NCBI RefSeq assembly: GCF_900110955.1
Contig: NZ_FOFR01000028.1
Coordinates: 37,662 to 101,661, forward strand
DNA: 64,000 nucleotides
Direction of reading: 5' to 3'
DNA from: Lentzea xinjiangensis
GTDB taxonomy: Bacteria > Actinomycetota > Actinomycetes > Mycobacteriales > Pseudonocardiaceae
The translations under genes were made by a program, and so were the position numbers. How positions within the stretch are numbered: the stretch's first letter is position 1; the number at the start of each line of letters is the position of its first letter. Positions 1 through 7,488 of the stretch are shown here, one piece after another. The notes below the pieces were generated by a model that saw only the letters and a list, made by a program, of their open reading frames with translations, was not told where the DNA came from and made no database searches.

Positions 1-1566
1 TCCGGCCGCCGTGCCGTCACGCTGACCGGCACCGGCCAGTCGGTCGAGTTCACCACGTCCGGCCCGGCCAACACCCTCGTCACCCGGTTCTCCATCCCCG
101 ACAGCTCCGGTGGCGGTGGTATCACCTCGAACCTCAACGTCTACGTCAACGGCCAGTTCCACAAGCCGATCGACCTGACGTCGAGGTACATCTGGCTCTA
201 CGGCAACGAGGCAGAACCGGGCAACTCACCGGGAGCCGGCGGTCCGCGCCACATCTACGACGAGGCGAACGTCATGCTCGACCAGACGTTCCCGGCGGGC
301 ACGAAGATCAAGCTGCAGAAGGACGCGGCCAACACCACGAACTACGCGATCGACTTCGTGAACTTCGAACAGGTGACGGCCGCGGGGAACCCTGACGCCG
401 CGCGGTACGCGGTGCCCGCCGGGTTCACCCACCAGGACGTGCAAAGCGCGCTCGACCGCGTGCGCATGGACACGACGGGCAACTTGGTCGGCGTCTACCT
501 GCCCGCGGGCACCTACCAGACGGCGCAGAAGTTCACCGTCTACGGCAAGCCGATCCGGGTGGTCGGTGCCGGTCCCTGGTTCACCCGGTTCCAGGCCCCG
601 GCCAACCAGGAGAACACCGACATCGGCTTCGACGCCCAGTCGTCCGCGAGCGGCTCCACGTTCAGCGGTTTCGCGGTGTTCGGCAACTACACCACGCGCA
701 TCAACGGGCCGGGCAAGGTCTTCAACTTCACCGGCGTGCAGAACATGACCATCGAGAACATCTGGGTCGAGCACATGGTGTGCATGTTCTGGGGCACCAA
801 CGTCGACAACACCGTCATCAGGGACAGCCGCGTCCGGAACCTCTTCGCCGACGCCATCAACCTGACGAACGGCTCGGCGGGCAACCGGATCGCGAACATC
901 GAGGCCCGCTCGACCGGTGACGACGCGTTCGCGCTGTTCGCCGCCACCGACGCCGGGGGAACCGGCCAGCAGGGCAACGTCCTGGAGAACCTCACGGCGC
1001 TGACCCCCTGGCGTGCGGCCGGTGTCGCGGTCTACGGCGGCAAGAACAACACGGTCCGCAACATCTACGTCGCGGACACGCTCACCTACTCCGCGGTGAC
1101 GATCAGCTCGCTCGACTTCGGCTACCCGATGGAGGACTTCGGGCCGGACCCGACGACCTTCAGCGGGCTCACGCTCGTGCGGTCCGGCGGCCACTTCTGG
1201 GGCGCGCAGACCTTCGGCGCGATCTGGATGTTCTCGGCGTCCAAGAAGTACACCGCGATCCGGGTGAACGACGTCGAGATCATCGACCCGACGTACAGCG
1301 GGATCATGTTCCAGACCAAGTACAACGGCGGTCCCGAGAACACCTTCCAGGACACGGTGCTCACCAACGTGAGCATCTCGGGTGCCCGCAAGAGCGGCGA
1401 CGAGTTCGACGCCAAGTCCGGGTTCGGGTTGTGGGCCAACGAGATGCCGGAGCAGGGCCAGGGCCCCGCGGTCGGCGAGGTCACGTTCAACGGCCTCAGG
1501 TTCAGCAACAACCACCAGGACATCAGGAACACCACCTCCACCTTCAAGATCGTCATCAACAACTGA
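1..1566 (+). CDS. Secreted right-handed beta-helix glycosidase, GH87-like (5' end outside window)
   Basis: The reading frame is open from base 1, so the N-terminus lies upstream. About the first 130 residues look like a CBM35/CBM6-type sugar-binding module ending in FVNFEQV. The rest is a parallel beta-helix with many Asn-rich turns. Asp284 (in FADAIN) and Asp307-Asp308 (in STGDDA) are spaced 0/+23/+24. As I recall, the three catalytic aspartates of GH87 alpha-1,3-glucanases have the same spacing. It is paralogous to the next gene, which starts 25 nt after its stop, so the two are probably co-transcribed. Expected role: extracellular hydrolysis of an alpha-glucan such as fungal alpha-1,3-glucan or mycodextran. 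The family is fairly likely; the substrate is inferred. Confidence 0.7.
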   Translation, partial: SGRRAVTLTGTGQSVEFTTSGPANTLVTRFSIPDSSGGGGITSNLNVYVNGQFHKPIDLTSRYIWLYGNEAEPGNSPGAGGPRHIYDEANVMLDQTFPAGTKIKLQKDAANTTNYAIDFVNFEQVTAAGNPDAARYAVPAGFTHQDVQSALDRVRMDTTGNLVGVYLPAGTYQTAQKFTVYGKPIRVVGAGPWFTRFQAPANQENTDIGFDAQSSASGSTFSGFAVFGNYTTRINGPGKVFNFTGVQNMTIENIWVEHMVCMFWGTNVDNTVIRDSRVRNLFADAINLTNGSAGNRIANIEARSTGDDAFALFAATDAGGTGQQGNVLENLTALTPWRAAGVAVYGGKNNTVRNIYVADTLTYSAVTISSLDFGYPMEDFGPDPTTFSGLTLVRSGGHFWGAQTFGAIWMFSASKKYTAIRVNDVEIIDPTYSGIMFQTKYNGGPENTFQDTVLTNVSISGARKSGDEFDAKSGFGLWANEMPEQGQGPAVGEVTFNGLRFSNNHQDIRNTTSTFKIVINN

Positions 1567-1591
1567 CACCCCTGCCGCGAAGGACAGTTCA

Positions 1592-4500
1592 ATGAAGAAC
1601 ACGCTAGTGAGGCGTGCGATGAGCGCTGCCTTGGTCAGCGCACTCGCACTGGTCGGATTGACACCCACGGCGGGAGCAGCGGTCGCCCGGCTGTCCGCGA
1701 ACCTGACCGCGTCGAGCAGCAACGGCGCGTACGGCGCCGGGAACGTCGGCGACGGCAACCAGGGCAGCTACTGGGAGAGCGCGAACGGCGCGTTCCCCCA
1801 GTGGATCCAGGCCGACCTGGGTGCCGCGAAGAGCGTCAGCAAGGTCGTGCTGCGCCTGCCCTCGGACTGGGAGCAGCGCACGCAGACCCTCGCCGTGCAG
1901 GGGAGTTCGAACGGAGCGCAGTTCAGCGACATCGCCGGGTCGAGCGGCCGGGTGTTCTCGCCCGGCTCGAACAACACGGTGACACTGGACTTCGCGGCCA
2001 CCAGCGCCCGGTACGTGCGCGTCACGGTCACCGCGAACACGGGCTGGCAGGCCGCCCAGCTCAGCGAGTTCGAGGTGCACGGCGAGCCCGGTTCGGCCGA
2101 CCCGCCGCCCGGTGACGACCTCGCGGCGGGCAAACCCGTGGAGGAGTCCGGGCACGTGCACGACTTCGTGCCGGGCAACGCCGTCGACGGCAACACCGGC
2201 TCGTACTGGGAGTCCAGCGGGCTTCCCGGTCACCTGACCGCGAAGCTCGGTTCGAACGCGGACCTCACCTCGGTCGTCGTGAAGCTCAACCCCGATTCGG
2301 CATGGGGTGCGCGCACGCAGAACTTCGAGGTGCTGGGCCGTGAGGCGAGCGCGACCGCGTTCGCCACCCTGAAAGCACGGGCGGACTACCGGTTCGACCC
2401 GGCCACGGGCAACACCGTGACGATCCCCGTCACCGGCCGGGCGTCGGACGTGCGGCTGCACTTCTACTCGAACACCGGCGCGCCCGGTGGCCAGGTCGCC
2501 GAGTTCCAGGTGTTCGGCGCCACCGCTCCGGCTCCCGACCTGACCGTCACCAACCTGACGTGGACCCCGCAGAACCCGAGCGAGGCCGACGCGATCAGGC
2601 TCACGGCGACCGTGCGCAACGGCGGCACCGTCGCGTCCGGCGCGAGCACGCTGACCGTCGCGCTCGGCGGCACCGCCGCGGGCACCGCCCAGGTGGGCGC
2701 GCTCGCCGCCGGTGCCACCGCCACCGTCGCCGTGGACGCCGGACGGCGCGGTGCCGGGTCGTACGCGGCCTCGGCCACCGTGGACCCCGCCAACCAGGTC
2801 GCGGAGACCAACGAGGGCAACAACACCTTCACCTCCGGCTCTCCCCTGGTCGTCGGCCAGGCACCGGGACCGGACCTCCAGATCACCGGCGTCACGCCGA
2901 ACCCGTCGAGCCCGGCGGCGGGCCAGCAGGTGACGTTCGCGGTGTCGGTGAACAACCGCGGCACCTCCGCGGCGGGCGCTTCGGTGACCCGTGTGGTCGT
3001 CGGCGGCAGCACGCTCAACGCCAGCACCGGAGCCGTCAACGCCGGTCAGACCGCAACGGTCAACGTCGGTCCCTGGACCGCCACCAACGGCGGTGCCACC
3101 GCCACCGCCACGGCGGACGCGACGAACCAGGTCGCGGAGACCAACGAGAACAACAACACCGCCACCCGGTCCATCGTGGTCGGACGCGGCGCGGCGGTGC
3201 CGTTCACGACCTACGAGGCGGAGTCCGGCCGCTACCAGGGCCAACTGCTGGAGGCGGACGCGAAGCGCACGTTCGGGCACACCAACTTCGGCTCCGAGTC
3301 CTCGGGCCGCAAGTCGGTGCGGCTGGACGCGCAGGGCCAGTTCGTCGAGATCACCTCGACGGTCAGCACGAACTCGATCGTCGTGCGCAACTCCATCCCG
3401 GACGCGGCAGGTGGCGGCGGCCAGGAAGCGACGATCAGCCTGTACGCCAACGACCAGTTCGTGCAGAAGCTGACGCTGTCCTCGCGGCACAGCTGGCTCT
3501 ACGGCACCTGCGACGAGCCGGAGTGCCTCACCAACCGGCCGGGTGGCGACGCCCGCAGGCTGTTCGACGAGTCCTCGGCGTTGCTCGCGAACAGCTACCC
3601 GGCTGGCACCCGCTTCAAGCTCCAGCGCGACTCCGGTGACAGCGCGCAGTTCTACGTGATCGACCTGGTCGACCTGGAGCAGGTCGCGCCGGCCGCGCAG
3701 AAGCCCGCGGACTGCGTCTCGATCACGCAGTACGGTGCCACGGCGAACGACCAGACCGACGACGCGGACGCGATCCAGCGGGCCGTGACGGCGGACCAGA
3801 ACGGGGAGATCCCCTGCGTCTGGATCCCGGAAGGCCGGTTCCGGCAGGAGAAGAAGGTCCTGACCCAGTTCGGCAGCGGCGGCTACAACCAGGTCGGCAT
3901 CCGCAACGTCACGATCCGCGGTGCCGGCATGTGGCACTCGCAGCTGTTCTCGCTGATCCAGCCGCAGGACGCGGGCACGATCAACCACCCGCACGAGGGC
4001 AACTTCGGGTTCGACATCGACGACAACACGCAGATCTCCGACATCGCGATCTTCGGTTCCGGCCGGATCCGCGGCGGTGACGGCAACGCCGAGGGCGGCG
4101 TCGGTCTCAACGGCCGGTTCGGCAAGAACACGAAGATCACGAACGTGTGGATCGAGCACGCCAACGTCGGCGTCTGGGTCGGCCGCGACTACGCGAACCT
4201 GCCCGACCGCTGGAACCCCGGTGACGGCCTGCAGTTCAGCGGCATGCGCATCCGCGACACGTACGCCGACGGCATCAACTTCACCAACGGCACGCGCAAC
4301 TCGACCGTCTACAACTCGTCGTTCCGCACCACGGGCGACGACGCGCTGGCGGTGTGGGCGTCGAAGCACGTGAAGGACCAGAACGTGGACGTCGGCAGCG
4401 GCAGCGCGTTCCTCAACAACACGATCTCGTTGCCGTGGCGAGCCAACGGCATCGCGATCTACGGCGGGTCGAACAACCGGGCGGAGAACAACATCGTCTC

Positions 4501-4918
4501 CGACACCGCCAACTACCCGGGCATCATGCTGGCGACCGACCACGACCCGCTGCCCTTCGGCGGTACGACGTTGCTCGCCAACAACGCCCTGCACCGCACC
4601 GGTGGCGCGTTCTGGAACGAGGCGCAGGAGTTCGGCGCCATCACGCTGTTCTCGGACAACCTGCCGATCCCCGGTGTCGTCATCCGCGACACCGAGATCC
4701 TGGACTCCACGTTCGACGGGATCCAGTTCAAGGGCGGCGGCACCGGGATGCCCGGCGTGCAGATCACCAACGTGCGCATCGACAGGTCCAACAACGGTTC
4801 CGGCATCCTCGCGATGGCCCAGGCGAAGGGCTCGGCGCGGCTGACGAACGTCACGATCACCAACTCCAGGGACGGCGACATCACCGTGGAGCCGGGTTCC
4901 CAGTTCGTCATCAACTAG
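1592..4918 (+). CDS. Multidomain secreted GH87-like glucanase (mycodextranase/alpha-1,3-glucanase type)
   Basis: 1108 aa. The ATG has AAGGA upstream and opens a signal peptide (MKNTLVRR, hydrophobic core, cut near AGAAVA). Order of modules: two F5/8-type C (discoidin) domains (about 35-165 and 175-310), two CARDB-type Ig-like repeats (about 320-430 and 435-530) with the matching ends QVAETNEGNNT and QVAETNENNNT, a CBM35-like module (about 540-700), then a beta-helix to the C-terminus. Asp893 (YADGIN) and Asp916-Asp917 (TTGDDA) keep the 0/+23/+24 spacing seen in the preceding paralog. Known GH87 enzymes combine discoidin and CBM modules with such a beta-helix. It probably acts outside the cell on insoluble alpha-glucan, with the discoidin and CBM parts giving adhesion. 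Substrate is inferred. Confidence 0.75.
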   Translation: MKNTLVRRAMSAALVSALALVGLTPTAGAAVARLSANLTASSSNGAYGAGNVGDGNQGSYWESANGAFPQWIQADLGAAKSVSKVVLRLPSDWEQRTQTLAVQGSSNGAQFSDIAGSSGRVFSPGSNNTVTLDFAATSARYVRVTVTANTGWQAAQLSEFEVHGEPGSADPPPGDDLAAGKPVEESGHVHDFVPGNAVDGNTGSYWESSGLPGHLTAKLGSNADLTSVVVKLNPDSAWGARTQNFEVLGREASATAFATLKARADYRFDPATGNTVTIPVTGRASDVRLHFYSNTGAPGGQVAEFQVFGATAPAPDLTVTNLTWTPQNPSEADAIRLTATVRNGGTVASGASTLTVALGGTAAGTAQVGALAAGATATVAVDAGRRGAGSYAASATVDPANQVAETNEGNNTFTSGSPLVVGQAPGPDLQITGVTPNPSSPAAGQQVTFAVSVNNRGTSAAGASVTRVVVGGSTLNASTGAVNAGQTATVNVGPWTATNGGATATATADATNQVAETNENNNTATRSIVVGRGAAVPFTTYEAESGRYQGQLLEADAKRTFGHTNFGSESSGRKSVRLDAQGQFVEITSTVSTNSIVVRNSIPDAAGGGGQEATISLYANDQFVQKLTLSSRHSWLYGTCDEPECLTNRPGGDARRLFDESSALLANSYPAGTRFKLQRDSGDSAQFYVIDLVDLEQVAPAAQKPADCVSITQYGATANDQTDDADAIQRAVTADQNGEIPCVWIPEGRFRQEKKVLTQFGSGGYNQVGIRNVTIRGAGMWHSQLFSLIQPQDAGTINHPHEGNFGFDIDDNTQISDIAIFGSGRIRGGDGNAEGGVGLNGRFGKNTKITNVWIEHANVGVWVGRDYANLPDRWNPGDGLQFSGMRIRDTYADGINFTNGTRNSTVYNSSFRTTGDDALAVWASKHVKDQNVDVGSGSAFLNNTISLPWRANGIAIYGGSNNRAENNIVSDTANYPGIMLATDHDPLPFGGTTLLANNALHRTGGAFWNEAQEFGAITLFSDNLPIPGVVIRDTEILDSTFDGIQFKGGGTGMPGVQITNVRIDRSNNGSGILAMAQAKGSARLTNVTITNSRDGDITVEPGSQFVIN

Positions 4919-4932
4919 CGGATCACCTTTCG

Positions 4933-4972
4933 AACCACCTCCTGCCGGGTAAGCCCCCGGCAGGAGGTGGTT
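4933..4972 (+). terminator. Perfect 17-bp hairpin that also contains the Shine-Dalgarno of the stress-protein gene
   Basis: Arm AACCACCTCCTGCCGGG (4933-4949) is the exact reverse complement of 4956-4972, with a 6-nt loop. It starts 14 nt after the upstream glucanase stop. AGGAGG (4962-4967), 9 nt before the ATG at 4977, lies wholly inside the 3' arm. It could end the upstream transcript, and on any read-through RNA it would hide the ribosome site. No T-run follows, as is common in actinomycetes. Confidence 0.75.
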
Positions 4973-4976
4973 TCCC

Positions 4977-5828
4977 ATGTCCACGGTCGTTGTGGGGTTC
5001 GACGGCTCCGAGCAGGCGCGCCGGGCGGTGCTCTGGGGCGCGGAGGAAGCCGGGCGCACCGGGGCGGACCTGCGGGTGGTGCACGCCGTGCGCGCACCGC
5101 TGCCGGAGCCGGTCTTCACCCCGATGTCGGTCCCGGTCCGCGAGTTCGTGTCCGAGGAGACGCTGTCCCGTGCCGCGGAGGACGAGCTCGCCGGGCTCGC
5201 GCGGGAGCTCCGCGCGGCCCGGCCGGACCTGCGGCTGGAGACCCGCGTGCGGGTCGGACGGGCGGCGGACGTCCTCGCCGGCGAGCCCGGTGACGTCCTG
5301 GTGCTCGGCTCGTCCGGCCGCACCGGCATCGCCGGGATGGTCCTGGGTTCCACCACCGCCGAGCTGGTGGCGGCCGGCGGCCGTCCGGTCGTCGTCACCC
5401 GCACCGGTCCGCTGGACGGCCGGGTCGTCGTCGGCGTCGACGGCTCGGACATCTCCGCCGAAGCCATCGCCCACGCCTTCTCCTACGCCGAACGCCACGG
5501 CCGTCAACTGCTGGCGGTCCACGCGTTCAACGACGCCGGCTGGGCCGAGCTGCCCGAGCAGGACGTCGACCACGTCCGCGCGGATCTGGCGAAGCTGCTC
5601 GACGACCAGCTCGCCCCGCACCGCTCCCGCCATCCCGGCGTGCACGTGGCGCAAGAGGTCGCGTTCAACGCACCGGCACACGCGTTGCTCCAAGCAGCCG
5701 ATGGCGCCGCACTCCTCGTCGTAGGCAGTCACGGCCGTGGGGCGGTGAAGCGTGCGATCCTGGGTTCCACGAGCCACGCTGTGCTCCACCACGCGCCGTG
5801 CACCGTCGCGGTGGTCCATCGGAGGTGA
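4977..5828 (+). CDS. Universal stress protein, tandem USP domains
   Basis: 283 aa, two USP folds in tandem (about 1-140 and 145-283), the usual actinobacterial arrangement. Each half carries the ATP-binding G-x2-G-x9-G-S type motif: GSSGRTGIAGMVLGS in the first, GSHGRGAVKRAILGS in the second. Each domain starts with a VVVGFDGS or VVVGVDGS strand. Such cytoplasmic proteins bind ATP and act in stress or dormancy; the exact task is unknown. The strong AGGAGG site is sequestered in the hairpin just upstream, so translation may depend on where transcription starts or on melting of that stem. A small lipoprotein gene follows 6 nt later. Confidence 0.9.
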   Translation: MSTVVVGFDGSEQARRAVLWGAEEAGRTGADLRVVHAVRAPLPEPVFTPMSVPVREFVSEETLSRAAEDELAGLARELRAARPDLRLETRVRVGRAADVLAGEPGDVLVLGSSGRTGIAGMVLGSTTAELVAAGGRPVVVTRTGPLDGRVVVGVDGSDISAEAIAHAFSYAERHGRQLLAVHAFNDAGWAELPEQDVDHVRADLAKLLDDQLAPHRSRHPGVHVAQEVAFNAPAHALLQAADGAALLVVGSHGRGAVKRAILGSTSHAVLHHAPCTVAVVHRR

Positions 5829-5834
5829 CGTGAG

Positions 5835-6233
5835 ATGCGCGGGTTGGCAGCCGTGGTGTTGTGCCTGGTCCTGACGAGCTGTGCCGATCAAGCACCGCCA
5901 CAAGGTCCCGCGTCGGGCACTCAGCTGCCCGTCGCACCTCCTGGCACGTCCGCACCCGCGCCGCTGCCGCCTTCCTCCGCTGCGCTCACCACGACGCCGT
6001 CACGGGTGCCGGGCCAGGGCGAGACGACGGTGCGGGGCACGGTGTCGGCGGGCGCCGAGTCCGGCTGCCTCCTGCTCGCCACCGGCACCGCCCAGTACCT
6101 GCTGCTCGGCGCCGACCCCGCGATCGCGGTGGCCGGCGCCGTGGTGGAGGTGAGCGGGAGGGCCGAGCCCGGTGCGACGACGACCTGCCAGCAGGGCACG
6201 CCGTTCCACGTCACCGGGACCCGGCGCGGTTAG
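5835..6233 (+). CDS. Small Pro/Ala-rich lipoprotein
   Basis: 132 aa. The N-terminus is a lipoprotein signal with lipobox LTSC (lipidated Cys16). A Pro/Ser/Thr/Ala-rich linker follows (about 17-60), then a compact beta-rich domain (about 62-130, starting TTVRGTVSAG) with two cysteines, which may form a disulphide on the outer face of the membrane. The domain resembles a small OB-like barrel, but I do not recognise a family. It follows the stress-protein gene by 6 nt, so co-transcription is likely. Its stop codon overlaps the convergent esterase gene by 4 nt. Confidence 0.65.
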   Translation: MRGLAAVVLCLVLTSCADQAPPQGPASGTQLPVAPPGTSAPAPLPPSSAALTTTPSRVPGQGETTVRGTVSAGAESGCLLLATGTAQYLLLGADPAIAVAGAVVEVSGRAEPGATTTCQQGTPFHVTGTRRG

Positions 6234-7165
6234 TCGCCCAGGGCCGCGCGGAGGAAGCCGGTGGCCTGGGTGATCGCGGCCTCGGCGGCGTGCGTGCCGC
6301 GCAACGCGTTGAGCATCACGAAGTCGTGGATGGCGCCCGCGTAGCGGACGGCGGTGACGGGCACGCCGGCCTCGCGCAGCTTGTCGGCGTAGGCCTCGCC
6401 CTCGTCGCGCAGCACGTCGGCCTCCGCGGTGATCACCAGCGCCTGCGGCAGCCCTTCGAGCTGCTCCCTGGTGGCGCGCAGCGGCGACGCGGTGATCTCG
6501 GCGCGCTCCAGCGGGTTCGTCGTGTACTGGTCCCAGAACCACTGCATGCCGTCGCGGCGCAGGAAGTACCCCTCGGCGAACTGCAGGTACGAGTCGGTGT
6601 CGAAGTTCGCGTCGGTCACCGGGTAGAAGAGCACCTGGGCCTTGAGCGGGACGTCACCGCGTTCCTTGGCCTGCAGGGTGAGAGCCGCGGCCATGTTGCC
6701 GCCGACCGAGTCACCGGCGACCGCGATGCGCGATGCGTCGAGGCCGTGCTCCTCGCCGTCGGTGACGATCCACCGCGCGGTGGCGTAGTTCTGGTCGATG
6801 GCGACCGGGTAGCGGGCCTCCGGCGAGAGCGAGTACTCGGGGAACACCACCGCGGCACCCGCGCCGACGGCCAGCTCGCGCACCAGGCGGTCGTGTGTGT
6901 GGGCGTTGCCGAACACCCAGCCCGCGCCGTGGATGTAGAGGATGACCGGGAGCTGCCCGGTGGCACCGGCCGGCTTGACCACGCGGACCCTGAAGCCGTC
7001 GAGCTCCACCCACTGCTCGTCGATCGCGGGCTTGTCGACCTCGCCCGACTGCGCCTCGTCGACGGCCTTGCGGCCCTCGTCCGGCGTGAGCTCGAACAGG
7101 AACGGCGGCTTCGCGGTGGCGGCGGCGAACTCGGCGGCGGCGGGCTCGAGAACTGGGCGCTTCAT
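6230..7165 (-). CDS. Alpha/beta hydrolase, hormone-sensitive-lipase type esterase
   Basis: 311 aa. It has the HSL-family oxyanion motif HGAGW (the HGGGW position) and the nucleophile elbow GDSVGGN. Further on are the likely acid (EADVLRDEGE) and histidine (GAIHDFV) regions of the Ser-Asp-His triad. There is no signal peptide, so it is cytoplasmic and probably hydrolyses short-chain esters. The gene is monocistronic. A near-perfect palindrome lies about 40-60 nt upstream of the ATG, so control by a MarR- or TetR-like repressor is likely, but no such regulator is adjacent. Physiological substrate unknown. Confidence 0.85.
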   Translation of the reverse strand: MKRPVLEPAAAEFAAATAKPPFLFELTPDEGRKAVDEAQSGEVDKPAIDEQWVELDGFRVRVVKPAGATGQLPVILYIHGAGWVFGNAHTHDRLVRELAVGAGAAVVFPEYSLSPEARYPVAIDQNYATARWIVTDGEEHGLDASRIAVAGDSVGGNMAAALTLQAKERGDVPLKAQVLFYPVTDANFDTDSYLQFAEGYFLRRDGMQWFWDQYTTNPLERAEITASPLRATREQLEGLPQALVITAEADVLRDEGEAYADKLREAGVPVTAVRYAGAIHDFVMLNALRGTHAAEAAITQATGFLRAALGD

Positions 7166-7204
7166 GGCTTCCTCCTGGCGGTCCGGGGTGCTGCCATAAA
7201 GCTA

Positions 7205-7225
7205 GTACACGATTAAATCGTGCAC
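7205..7225. promoter_or_regulatory. Palindromic operator upstream of the esterase gene
   Basis: The core CACGATTAAATCGTG (7208-7222) is a perfect palindrome. Adding three bases on each side gives a 21-bp palindrome with one mismatched pair. It is one of the few AT-rich spots in the area and lies 40-60 nt upstream of the esterase start, where a repressor would block transcription. MarR/OhrR-type proteins bind sites of this shape; the actual protein is unknown. Confidence 0.6.
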
Positions 7226-7488
7226 AATGTAATCACGGACTCATCATGCCCGGGAATAGCTCGACCGCCCCCTCGAAGCAGCCCGCGACCAACCCTGCCA
7301 CGAGCCGAGCCTCCCGCGCCGCTCCAAGGCCTCACCGAGGGCGGCCGTGATCGCGGCCGGTGCGCCGCTTCGCCACCGGCCGGCTGGCCGGCGGCGCGAC
7401 TCGCCATGGGGCGAAGGCGAGCCCGGCGCTGGCACGCCCGCGACCGCCTTCGACCCTGGCCTCACCACCGCGGCGGGTGCCGGGATCA
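7226..7488. other. Intergenic region without a recognisable gene
   Basis: About 260 bp between the esterase promoter side and the ceramidase stop. Open frames here give only low-complexity Arg/Pro-rich translations. I see no gene, RNA or clear terminator. Confidence 0.5.

Noticed and set aside
1604..5467. Minus-strand open frame of 1287 codons opposite the glucanase gene
   Set aside because: The translation is Arg/Val/Asp/Gly-rich without domains; it mirrors the GC3-rich codons of the real gene. Signal peptide, discoidin and catalytic motifs are all on the plus strand.
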